Shown: positions 53,733 to 60,772, numbered from the stretch's first letter. The stretch: 64,000 nucleotides of DNA from Terriglobia bacterium (GCA_951813285.1 OX638355.1:3553136-3617135); one strand, 5' to 3'. Made by a program: numbers and translations. Notes: generated from the sequence alone by a model not told the origin.

Positions 53733-54029
53733 TGGACGTAACTGTTCGGTCAGGCCGTGATGGGTTGGATCCGGACGAGGTTGGAGGTGTCTGGAATCAC
53801 AGGCGATCCGTCGGTTCTGCTCGCTACGCCTCCCCCGGACGGCGGATGGATTGCACGGCTTGACCGAACGGTTACTTGGCGGACAGGTTGGCCGAGCGAA
53901 CAACGCTGGAGTTCGAGGGCTGCGAGTGGGGTGCAACCGACCCGTACTGCGAATCGGAGATCGCTGGTTGTGCCCAGCGTTCGTGGCGTGTCGGGCTGGT
54001 CGTAGCAGTCCTCAAAATCCGTGCAGGGA

Positions 54030-54164
54030 TCATCCCCGGATTGGGGGGGGCGGTGGGGGGGGCGACAGTAGAACTGCGAGTTTACAATAATTCACAGCTT
54101 GCAAGGCCACCAATGCCAATGCAAAAGCTGCCAATACAATCGCAAGAGTCCTCAGCATGGTCAT
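54030..54164 (-). CDS. Small membrane or secreted peptide, coupled to the ankyrin gene
   Basis: 44 codons starting at ATG 54164, which overlaps the TGA of the ankyrin gene (ATGA), a strong sign of coupled translation. It encodes an N-terminal hydrophobic helix (LRTLAIVLAAFALALVALQA) and a seven-proline run coded by C tracts, ending IRG. If the C tract were one base different, the frame would continue for about 90 further codons with an acidic, Cys-containing beginning (DDPCTDFEDCYDQPD), so the reading may be length-variable or the sequence may hold an indel. Confidence 0.45.
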   Translation of the reverse strand: MTMLRTLAIVLAAFALALVALQAVNYCKLAVLLSPPPPPPPIRG

Positions 54165-54925
54165 TCTCCCTCGCAAGAATCGCAGTCACCTAAAAAATCG
54201 GAAGTAGATCGTCCCAACACCTCTTGATAGACCCGCTCTACTTCCCCCTCATCTTCGAGATAAGAAGTAAGCGCCGCACGCAAGGCCGCTTTGCGCTCCT
54301 CGACGGTACGGGCCGACGAAAAACCCGCCCGCAGATTTCGGGCGAACGTTCCCGCTTCTTTCAGTTCCTCGACCTCGGGATGGCGATACGTGGTGGTTCC
54401 CTCAATGGCCCCAACTGCGCCACTGTTCCCGTGGAGTAACGCGATTTCATAGGGGGTTGATTTCTCGTTGACATTGATGAGCGGATCACCTCCGGCTTGA
54501 ATCAAAGCCGCCATAACCGCTTCATTGTCGAGAAAGGCCGCTTTATGCATCGCTGTCCATCCGTCATTGTCAGCCAAATTCGGATTTGCGCCACGCGAGA
54601 GAAGTAGGACAACAGTGCCATACAAAGTGGGCGGTTCCTTCGCTCTTGCAGCATTCAGAGCAGCGCCTAACAGTGTTTTACCTCGATGCCCTCGGACGTC
54701 GACGTCGTGGCTGCCGGCTGTCAAGAGATCGCCCAGAGCTTCCGTTTTGCCCAGGGACGCCGCAATAAACAGTCGCCGCAGATTCGGGTCGGTGGTGGTG
54801 TTGGAGGGGTTTTGCGACAGCACCTTTCCCGGTCCAGAAAAAAAGGCTGCCCACAAAATCACCAAGCACGCCGCCACGCTTAGCGCCAACCAAAAACCAT
54901 TGTTTTTGCTGCCCCCAAAATTCAT
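54161..54925 (-). CDS. Membrane-anchored ankyrin repeat protein
   Basis: 254 residues. N-terminal membrane helix (GFWLALSVAACLVILWAAFF), then ankyrin repeats: LRRLFIAASLGKTEALGDLL, GKTLLGAALNAARA with VVLLLSRGANPNLADNDGWT, AMHKAAFLDNEAVMAALIQA and STPYEIALLHGNSGAVGAI. The C-terminal 80 residues are helical and acidic, ending CDSCEGE. Ankyrin repeats mediate protein contacts; the partner may be the small peptide encoded immediately downstream. Its location in the accessory region hints at a horizontally moved or defence-related pair, but nothing proves this. Confidence 0.82.
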   Translation of the reverse strand: MNFGGSKNNGFWLALSVAACLVILWAAFFSGPGKVLSQNPSNTTTDPNLRRLFIAASLGKTEALGDLLTAGSHDVDVRGHRGKTLLGAALNAARAKEPPTLYGTVVLLLSRGANPNLADNDGWTAMHKAAFLDNEAVMAALIQAGGDPLINVNEKSTPYEIALLHGNSGAVGAIEGTTTYRHPEVEELKEAGTFARNLRAGFSSARTVEERKAALRAALTSYLEDEGEVERVYQEVLGRSTSDFLGDCDSCEGE

Positions 54926-55186
54926 TTCACTTCCTCACTTTCTTTCTTTGTGGGTTGTGAGCCGTCAAGTGTGAGTCTATCCTCGACGTCGACCTCCCTA
55001 TCTGCGACACCGAACAGATCGTATCCCAACTTATGTGCTAAAGGTACAAGTCCCTTACTGTATCACTCCTAAGAGAAGAACCGCCTGCTGGAACACCTGG
55101 GAATTTCCATACAACGATATATGTAACCACTTCATTTAGCAGCCCGACCCACTCCGGACAGAAAACCGACCGAGGCAGGGCTGTCT

Positions 55187-55337
55187 TGACCGTCGAGACG
55201 GAGGAAGAGTTCCTGAGGGCCTTTGCCAACATGGACCAGGACGACTCCATCGAGATCGTGTTCCCCCGGAGCTGCTCGAAAAGCATGGCGCCTTCGACTC
55301 GGCCGAAGAGCACAGCCTCCTGGCCGAGACCGACTGA
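55187..55337 (+). pseudogene. Frameshifted C-terminal gene fragment, unrecognised
   Basis: Reading plus-strand frame from TTG at about 55187 gives LTVETEEEFLRAFANMDQDD and SIEIVFP. At a run of C near 55262 the sensible reading shifts by one base and continues PELLEKHGAFDSAEEHSLLA, ETD, stop at 55335-55337. The acidic, helix-like composition in both pieces suggests one former gene. Family not recognised. Confidence 0.4.
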
Positions 55338-55350
55338 AGAGGCATTTCAG

Positions 55351-55482
55351 CCTTCCCGCAGGGATCACTGTGGAGGGAGCGACCCCCGCCCGGGAGGGGA
55401 GATGGTGCGAATTTTCATGCGCGCCACCTCCCCCTGCCCGGTGGCGCACCAGCGCCAAAAACCAGGGGGTCGCTCCCTCCAC
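55351..55482 (-). repeat. MITE-like element with terminal inverted repeats (copy 2)
   Basis: First 38 bases (55351-55388) are the exact reverse complement of 35599-35636. GTGGAGGGAGCGACCCCC at 55370-55387 is inverted at 55465-55482. The interior (GGTGGCGCACCAGCGCCAAA) matches the inverted interior of copy 1. Confidence 0.82.
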
Positions 55483-56023
55483 TTCCTCCCCCTCCTGTGC
55501 GGCGCCACGACGCGCCGTGCGAGGCGGGGACGCACGATGCTGGCGCCGCACGGGGCTTTGCCCCGGAGGACTCGGGGAATCCGTGCCAACCCGCTTCCAA
55601 TGCGGGTTTCCGGGCACAACCTGGACCACAACGGCGAGGACTCTGCCCTCTGAGAGAGGAGCGTTGGGGTGGTCAAAAGCGTGAGCCACTTGGTGCGCCA
55701 CCTGTGCGAGCCACCCCCGTCTGAAAGGTGGCCACCCATATGACGGCACGAGCGTGACCCCCGGAGGCGGAAATCGTCGATCATGTCGCGGCCGTTGGAG
55801 GCCGGGTCTTCCTGCTCCCATTGGTCGATCTTCTCCATGACGACACTGAGGCCGTCATGGCGTTCGACGGTGTCCTGACCCCTGGCCAGCTTTGCCCTCC
55901 TCCGTGGCGCGCGAGCGCCGAAAAAGGGCGCTCTTACCGCCAGCACCCGTCTCGTGTGGCGCGCCGACGCGCCGTGCGAGGCGGGGACAGCGAGGCCGGC
56001 GCCGCACCGCGTAGTGCCGGGGA

Positions 56024-56057
56024 GCCAGCCTACCCAATGTAATACATTGGGGCTGGC
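56024..56057 (+). repeat. Hairpin repeat GCCAGCC...GGCTGGC (copy 1)
   Basis: Outer arms GCCAGCC and GGCTGGC enclose CCCAATGT-AAT-ACATTGGG. Followed by GAGGGTGGCTC. Confidence 0.7.
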
Positions 56058-56408
56058 GAGGGTGGCTCACGCCCCCCTTCGATCCCCCAAGAACGTCTCC
56101 GCGCTGAGGCGGTCGGCTCGGCGTCGGCCATTGCCCAGCAGGGCTGCACCCCGGTCGCCGCTGACTTGTCGGACTCGATGCGTGCGCGGCTCTTTGGCAA
56201 TGGCTTTCAGGCCATGACACGGTGGATTCGCCGCGCGGGATCACCGGCGACCACTTCCGGACGATGGGTTGCAGTTCCTGCAACCGGCTGCGGTCGGCGA
56301 TCATGATGGACGACGGGGATCGCTAGATCCCGGAGGTCCTGCTGATACCAGAACTCGTGGTCCGGCGCGAGAAACCGGGGGGTCGCAGGAGGGCGGAGCC
56401 ACCCCCTC

Positions 56409-56442
56409 GCCAGCCGCAGTGTTCAACACTGCGTCGGCTGGC
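56409..56442 (-). repeat. Hairpin repeat GCCAGCC...GGCTGGC (copy 2)
   Basis: Same outer arms around CAGTGTT-C-AACACTG. Its GAGCCACCCCCTC flank lies upstream, so the copy is inverted relative to 56024-56057. Inner palindromes differ in sequence but keep the pairing. Confidence 0.7.
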
Positions 56443-56609
56443 TGACGGCCGGTACCGCGACCGGCGGTTGGGACACGGTAGAAGGCGCCGGATGTCGCCG
56501 GGGCGCTCTTCACCTTCAATCTCGCCGAGTGCTCGTTTGTCGTTTTGGCCACCGCCCATATCTTTGAATGAACTGAGCGTCCCTCCCCCGAACCCCAAGG
56601 CGAAGACCC

Positions 56610-56784
56610 GTGGCCGTGAACCTCGACAAGACGAACCGCTGGAAGGCTGATGTCGCCGAGTCGGTCAAGGTCTACAACGAGTGGTTTCTGGCAAGCGCGC
56701 CCAAGGCGTTCAGGGAGCAGCGCGTCGTGGCGGTCGAAAAGGTCCGGGCCGCCCTGGTCGAGACGAACCACCTTACCCGACTTG
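56610..56784 (+). pseudogene. N-terminal fragment of a XamI-family restriction endonuclease
   Basis: From GTG 56610 the frame reads AVNLDKTNRWKADVAESVKV, YNEWFLASAPKAFREQRVVA and VEKVRAALVETNHLTRL. To my knowledge this is the conserved N-terminus of XamI-type type II restriction enzymes (PF09572). Similarity ends at about codon 58 (56784); the mer promoter begins 19 bp later. The rest of the enzyme is missing, so the gene was cut at this point, probably by arrival of the mer segment or by deletion. Identification is from memory of the family. Confidence 0.62.
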
Positions 56785-56802
56785 ACCATTCCACATCAGG
56801 GA

Positions 56803-56834
56803 TTGACTCTGTACCGAACCACCGGGTTTACTCT
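56803..56834 (+). promoter_or_regulatory. MerR-type promoter of merR
   Basis: TTGACT (56803-56808), 20-bp spacer and TACTCT (56829-56834). It shares TTGAC-C-GTACC-A-----GGGTTTAC with the merT promoter at 57267. A start about 56841 would coincide with the merR ATG at 56840, giving a leaderless message and autoregulation. Confidence 0.65.
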
Positions 56835-56839
56835 TAGGT

Positions 56840-57247
56840 ATGGGTACGACTTTGACTATCGGAAAGCTGGCCGCCTCGGCCGGGGTAGGGCGCGAGACCA
56901 TCCGCTACTATGAGCGGAAAGGTCTACTTGAAGAACCGCCGCGTTCCGAAGCCGGTTACCGGCACTACCCTCCCGACGCTGTCGATCGACTGCGCTTCAT
57001 CCACCGGGCCCAAGAGCTTGGCTTCACCCTCGCCGAAATCACCGAACTACTCGGGCTTCGCATCGATGAAGTCTCAGCATGCGGGGCCGTCGAAGCTCGG
57101 GCTCGCGCGAAACTGGCCACGGTCGCTGACAAGATCGACGATCTCCGCCGGATCGGTGACGCCCTGGAGCGTCTCGTCCAGAAGTGTGAGGCCCGTGAGC
57201 CCACGAGTGACTGCCCAATCCTCGAGCAACTAGAGGACCGCTCGTAG
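56840..57247 (+). CDS. merR: Mercury-responsive regulator MerR
   Basis: 135 residues. The N-terminal MerR helix-turn-helix reads LTIGKLAASAGVGRETIRYY, ERKGLLEEPPRSEAGYRHYP. Then comes the dimerisation helix, with three cysteines at the positions that bind Hg(II) in Tn501 MerR (the known Cys82, Cys117 and Cys126): SACGAVEAR, VQKCEAREP and SDCPILEQL. This set distinguishes it from MerR relatives sensing copper, zinc or lead. It represses and, with Hg(II), activates the merT promoter by DNA untwisting. It is upstream of merT in the same direction, unlike the divergent Tn501 layout, and has its own similar promoter. Confidence 0.93.
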   Translation: MGTTLTIGKLAASAGVGRETIRYYERKGLLEEPPRSEAGYRHYPPDAVDRLRFIHRAQELGFTLAEITELLGLRIDEVSACGAVEARARAKLATVADKIDDLRRIGDALERLVQKCEAREPTSDCPILEQLEDRS

Positions 57248-57266
57248 CCCTCGTTCAATTGAGCGC

Positions 57267-57298
57267 TTGACCCGGTACCTACGTACAGGGTTTACCAT
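57267..57298 (+). promoter_or_regulatory. mer operator-promoter for merT
   Basis: TTGACC (57267-57272), 20-bp spacer and TACCAT (57293-57298). Inside the spacer is the dyad ACCCGGTAC (57270-57278), CTAC, GTACAGGGT (57283-57291), matching at eight of nine positions. A long spacer carrying a dyad is the hallmark of MerR-controlled promoters. Confidence 0.85.
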
Positions 57299-57370
57299 AC
57301 CCAAAGTGGACTGATCGGGAGGGTTCGACAGCCGTGTGGATTGGGTCGTTTGAAATAGATGAGGTGAACA

Positions 57371-57715
57371 GTGAAAGATTCTCTAAGAGCGGTAGTGCCT
57401 GGAGCCGGTGGCGTGCTCGCGGCTGTCGGTTCCGCCTTATGCTGCGGCGGCCCCGTAATCGCCGTCACGCTAGGTGTATCCGGAGCGGGACTCTCAGCCT
57501 TCGAGCCTTATCGCCCCTACTTCCTGGGGGCGACGGCGTTCTTCTTAGTCTTGGGCTTCGTGCTGCTCGATCGAGAGGAAAAGGCGGCTTGCGTCCCAGG
57601 GAAGCCATGTGCCGATCCGGCCGTGCGCCGCCGAATGAAAGTCACGCTGTGGTCCGCAACGGTGCTAGCGGTGATCTTCGCCACCTTCCCGCGTTGGCAA
57701 ACGCTTCTCTTCTAA
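57371..57715 (+). CDS. merT: Mercuric transport protein MerT
   Basis: 114 residues, GTG start at 57371 after GAGGTGAACA. Three predicted membrane helices. The Hg-binding vicinal cysteines lie in the first helix (GSALCCGGPVIAVTLGVSGA) and a second pair in the cytosolic loop (ACVPGKPCADP). MerT carries Hg(II) across the inner membrane, usually to MerA. All four cysteines are encoded by normal Cys codons. merP follows 15 bp later. Confidence 0.92.
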   Translation: MKDSLRAVVPGAGGVLAAVGSALCCGGPVIAVTLGVSGAGLSAFEPYRPYFLGATAFFLVLGFVLLDREEKAACVPGKPCADPAVRRRMKVTLWSATVLAVIFATFPRWQTLLF

Positions 57716-57730
57716 GCACGGAGACGACGA

Positions 57731-58117
57731 ATGGGCTGGAAACAATGGACAGGCGTAGCCGTGCTGATCGGAGGGGGCATCCTCCTTCAGATTCCCGGCC
57801 ACGACGAGGCCGAGATGGATCATGCCGCAATGGGTCACAGCGAGATGCCCGCCGACATGGCCGAGCCACAGGGTCCCTACACAACGGTGGCAATCGACGT
57901 CACCGGCATGACCTGAGACGGTTGCGCCACGGCGGCCCGTGTGGCCGTGGAGAGAGTTGAAGGCGTTCGCGAAGCGACCTTCTCATATGACCGAGCCGAG
58001 GGCTTCGTGACATTCGACACTACCAAGATATCCCTGGTAGAAATCGTCTCGGAGTTAGAGCGGCTTACCGACTTCAGTGCAACGAAGCGGCCCGAGGCCG
58101 AAGGTGAGGAAAGATGA
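57731..58117 (+). CDS. merP: MerP-like mercury-binding protein with in-frame TGA at a metal-ligand position (candidate selenoprotein)
   Basis: Read through the TGA at 57914-57916, the gene encodes 128 residues: an N-terminal membrane/signal helix (GVAVLIGGGILLQIPG), a Met/His/Asp-rich linker (about 23-44), and an HMA domain. The metal motif GMTCxxC appears as GMT-TGA-DGC at residues 59-65, so the TGA replaces the first cysteine, residue 62. The downstream part is a normal HMA domain (AARVAVERVEGVREATFSYD, VTFDTTKISLVEIVSELERL) with no other disruption, and its stop overlaps the next gene's ATG. A perfect stem 11 nt after the TGA fits a bacterial SECIS. If the TGA is read as stop, only a 61-residue stub is made. 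Sec insertion is likelier in my view, but unproven. Confidence 0.72.
57927..57950 (+). promoter_or_regulatory. Candidate bacterial SECIS hairpin in merP
   Basis: CCACGGC (57927-57933) pairs perfectly with GCCGTGG (57944-57950); an alternative inner stem CGGCC/GGCCG leaves loop CGTGT. It begins ten bases after the last base of the TGA and has GT (GU) in the apical loop. The minimal E. coli fdhF element is a short stem-loop about 11 nt after UGA with a GU in the loop. Confidence 0.6.
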
Positions 58118-58404
58118 CGAAGACGCCACAAATCGAACTGGTCTACTTCGAGGGGTGCCCCAACGCGCTGAAGGCGCGCGAGAACATTCGGGCTGCCGTC
58201 GCTGAGGCCTTTGCTCAACCGATCGAGTGGGCCGAGTGGGATCTGATGGCTGAGTCCACACCCGAGGACTTCAAGCGCTACGGATCACCCACGGTGCTCG
58301 TGGACGGTCACGACGTGACCGGCGATGGGCCCGGAAACGTCGCGATGGCCTGCCGCGCGGACGGCGCGCCCTCGATCGAGGCTATCGCCGCGAAGCTCAG
58401 CTGA
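58114..58404 (+). CDS. Small thioredoxin-fold protein of the mer operon
   Basis: 96 residues, overlapping the merP stop by ATGA. It opens with a beta strand and single-Cys motif ELVYFEGCPNALKARENIRA and has a cis-Pro-like region RYGSPTVLVDGHDVTG, then a Cys in MACRADGAPS. This resembles the small thioredoxin-like proteins that accompany metal or mercury genes, including some labelled alkylmercury-lyase-like. The fold is suggested; a role in handling Hg or reducing MerP/MerT is inference from position. It is the last mer gene; no mercuric reductase follows. Confidence 0.72.
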   Translation: MTKTPQIELVYFEGCPNALKARENIRAAVAEAFAQPIEWAEWDLMAESTPEDFKRYGSPTVLVDGHDVTGDGPGNVAMACRADGAPSIEAIAAKLS

Positions 58405-59005
58405 AAAGCCTCCAGGGATGAATCTCTGCGGCCTTGCATGTCGTAGGGCAATCGCGTGCTCAGCTCAGGACCACCAACGGTCCGCCAGCCCTGACGCGGT
58501 CCAACGGATCGGGCCGCGACGACTCGCGTTTCGGTGGCCGGGACCGGGCTCCGGGCCACGGCGAGGGCGACGGCGCTCTTTGCCCGCTTGGCCGCATTCG
58601 GCCCTGCCCTTACCCCTCGGAGACCGGAGATCGTCGATCTGGGGCGATTCTACGGCCCGTATCTACCCCGAAATGTCTGTGGACCGCCCGGAAACGGTCT
58701 CCCAGCCCTCTCGTCCCCGAGCCAGTGCCTATAGTCGCGACCAACGGCGGCCGGTCGAATGCGTGAAGTGGTCGCTTGGAGAACCTCCGTCGCGGCGCTC
58801 CAGCAGGTCGGCGCGTTGATCTGCCCCCGGACGACCAGGCTTCCTGAGGGATGTGGCCGAGAGGTCGGTTTCCGGGACCTTTGGAGAAGAGGACTCGCGG
58901 CGCGGAACTCCCGCCAATCAGGTCCGGTTTTCCCGCTTTCGTGGTACGGTCCAGCAGGGTCCAGTACGACAGCAGGAAACGCAGATCGTGCAGTCCGAGT
59001 TGACT
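58405..59005. other. Gene-free stretch after the mer operon
   Basis: About 600 bp of high-GC sequence. Several open frames exist on both strands, but none shows recognisable motifs, a convincing start or consistent coding character. No merA, tRNA or clear repeat is visible. It may be decayed DNA from the mobile segment. Confidence 0.5.
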
Positions 59006-59656
59006 TTAGACGATTTCCTGCCCGGATTCTGGCCTCCGTCGAGGCGTCGCAGCTGTGGGAGGTGTACCTTTCGCACCGTATCGTGGAAAGAACCGTTTCG
59101 GGTACACGCGCATGCCATCCCGGTCCGTTATGCCTAAGGCCTCGAGTGCTTCAGCGATTACTGTAGCTTCGTGCTCGGAAAAAAGAAGTGGAATCCCGAT
59201 CTTGCCGCGCCAGCCGTCCCGCTTCTGTTCCAGCACACGCGAGGCAGCTTCGGCGAAGGTGGGGATGCCCTCCGCGCGGAGCTTCTCGGCAAGGGGGTCT
59301 CCACCCTGGCGGGCGAGCTTGCGGTTGGACAGCGCCTTCTCCCGGGCCTCGGCCAGCGGTACCAGGGAGACGCTGCCGAGTCCGAGCTCACGCCGCCGGC
59401 CACGGACGACGAGGCGTTGAATCCAGCTTCTGGTTCCGCTGGGCTGGACGAAGAGGTACAATCCGTTTCCATCGGAGTGTCTTCCGGGCGGAGCGGAGCG
59501 CAGGAAAGCGGCCGAGAGGGCGTTGCTGGGGTGGCAGCCGGTGGGTTTGGTTTCAGGTCGGGCAGGAGCGAAGTCCGTTACAGTATCTATCCCCCCATTA
59601 TATGGGGGATGGCAATGGATTGCAGGGGACGTTGGTAGCAAGTCAACCCACAGCAT
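59006..59656 (-). pseudogene. Tyrosine integrase remnant (N-terminal Arm domain only)
   Basis: Minus-strand frame of 216 codons. Residues about 46-152 match the N-terminal DNA-binding (DUF4102) domain of P4-type integrases: PPGRHSDGNGLYLFVQPSGT, RSWIQRLVVRGRRRELGLGS, LVPLAEAREKALSNRKLARQ and PTFAEAASRVLEQKRDGWR. The core-binding and catalytic domains with the RHRY residues are absent. The last 65 residues (SEHEATVIAEALEALGITDR and on) are unrelated. The first 20 codons fall in the repeat at 59581-59635. It looks like the scar of an integrated island, possibly the one that brought the mer genes. Confidence 0.65.
59581..59635 (-). repeat. Diverged CCAACGTCC repeat with internal palindrome
   Basis: On the minus strand it starts CCAACGTCCCCTGCAATCCA and contains the near-perfect palindrome ATCCCCCCATTATATGGGGG (59589-59608). 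It is related to the 55-bp repeats at 36552 and 53678, with an internal deletion. Confidence 0.6.
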
Positions 59657-60220
59657 AACTGGTCTAATCCACTCATAAATAACACGGTTATAGACTCTAC
59701 TGGACGACGATAGACATCACTGGATTTTATAGGGACGTTGCGGCGTCGGCAGCAAATGCCGGTGAGCCCAAGTGACGCACAAGCCGACGCAATGATGAGC
59801 CTTTTGCAATATTCGGCAGCGTGACCTTTGCCGGGGATGGCCACAAAAGGCACAAGAACACAAAAAGAGCAGAATGCTGAAAGCCTGCAAGACGTTGACT
59901 CCCGAACCCGTCGCACAAGTTCCGCGCTATCTGCATACATCCGGTCAACACGTCGCCATGGGGATCAACTTCGGATTGCCAAGACTCGAAATCACGAAAT
60001 TCGTTTTGTGACTTTTGTGCTTTTTGTGGTGAACTCCCCTTTTTCACCAGGTCGCACCCGACTATTGAAATAGGTAGAACATCACGATTGCCGGCAAAAT
60101 GACCTGTCCCACTGCCAATATTGCAAGAGGCTCTCTCGCATGATCTGCACGGCAGGGCTGCGGCCCGGCAACCCGACACGCTCTCTTGAGGAGCAAGAGT
60201 GAATGGGAGAACGCCCAACC
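59657..60220. other. Intergenic region with decayed repeats
   Basis: No gene supported. It includes a short GTGACTTTTGTGCTTTTTGTGG-like unit near 60008 and the end part of the composite repeat at about 60085-60165 (CTCGCATGATCTGCACGGCA). Confidence 0.5.
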
Positions 60221-60366
60221 GGGAGCGCGGGCGTCTCGCCCGCATAGGACTTGGCACCATAGTAGCGAACCCTGCAAAGGCCGGTTTGGTGCTCTGTTCG
60301 AGGGAATGCCCCTGGATCGCAAGCTGCTTGCACGAATAAGGTTGCGGGCGGGACGCCCGCGCTCCC
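60221..60366 (+). repeat. MITE-like element with 23-bp terminal inverted repeats
   Basis: GGGAGCGCGGGCGTCTCGCC (start of 60221-60243) is repeated in inverted form at 60344-60366 with a single mismatch over 23 bp. The 100-bp interior has no gene. Each arm also contains its own small GCGGGCG/CGCCCGC palindrome. Confidence 0.8.
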
Positions 60367-60454
60367 GGGGGGCTCCCTCCCATGACGTCGGGATATCAAG
60401 GTCACGATATCGCAGATACATTCGGGCGCGGTTGGTCATTGAAGGGGTCCATCC

Positions 60455-60530
60455 CTATTCGTGTCCATTCGTGGTTCGCCTTTAAAAACGATCGGCAGTT
60501 CCTTCCTCGTATGATCCGCCCCGTCGTCGG
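60455..60530 (+). repeat. Dispersed repeats upstream of nuoL
   Basis: A TTCGTGTCCATTCGTGG copy (60455-60480) followed by a CTCGTATGATCCGCCCCG unit (60503-60520), the same order as at 8771-8850. Confidence 0.75.
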
Positions 60531-60553
60531 GGGCCTCGCTTGCCTGAAACCCA

Positions 60554-60583
60554 TTGACTTCAAAAATGGACTTGTGCTAAAAA
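60554..60583 (+). promoter_or_regulatory. Possible promoter for nuoLM
   Basis: TTGACT (60554-60559) and TAAAAA (60578-60583) with an 18-bp spacer, about 190 bp before nuoL. Moderate match only. Confidence 0.4.
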
Positions 60584-60772
60584 TCCAGCGGCTTACCTAT
60601 AGGGTCCGGCAAACGCGGATTTCTTGAGGTCCACGAGCAACCCGCAATCGGCGGCGGCCATTTCCAGCCCAACACGCCGGAACCCGGCCAGCGGCCATTC
60701 CGTGTCTTTCTCCTTGGCTCCACCTGAGGTCCTTTTGATTCGGGGCTCCTGCAACGCCACCAAGGTCATTTC

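Larger units (their letters stand above)
55483..56609. repeat. Repeat-dense, gene-poor region
   Basis: No intact gene. It contains a 24-bp direct repeat (55508-55531 and 55965-55988), and two hairpin repeats (56024-56057 and 56409-56442) with related flanks in opposite orientation. Coding-like debris on the minus strand near 55770-55912 reads QDTVERHDGLSVVMEKIDQW then EQEDPASNGRDMIDDFRLRG; I cannot assign it. On the plus strand an apparent gene end (PDVAGALFTFNLAECSFVVL, ATAHIFE, stop at 56569-56571) precedes the XamI fragment and could be the tail of its partner methyltransferase. Confidence 0.55.

Noticed and set aside
55365-55946. 193-codon frame on the minus strand across the accessory block
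   Set aside because: It runs through the MITE-like element and a GC-rich repeat; only a short middle part looks coding, so no intact gene is claimed.
55483-56609. CRISPR array
   Set aside because: Repeats are few, unevenly spaced, of several kinds and in both orientations.
58114-58404. Second selenoprotein in the mer operon
   Set aside because: The thioredoxin-like motif uses a normal Cys codon and no in-frame TGA occurs before the stop.
59828-60073. 81-codon open frame on the plus strand
   Set aside because: Covers CACAAAAGGCACAAG-like and TTTTGTGCTTTTTGTG-like dispersed repeat units, so the frame is a product of repeat sequence.
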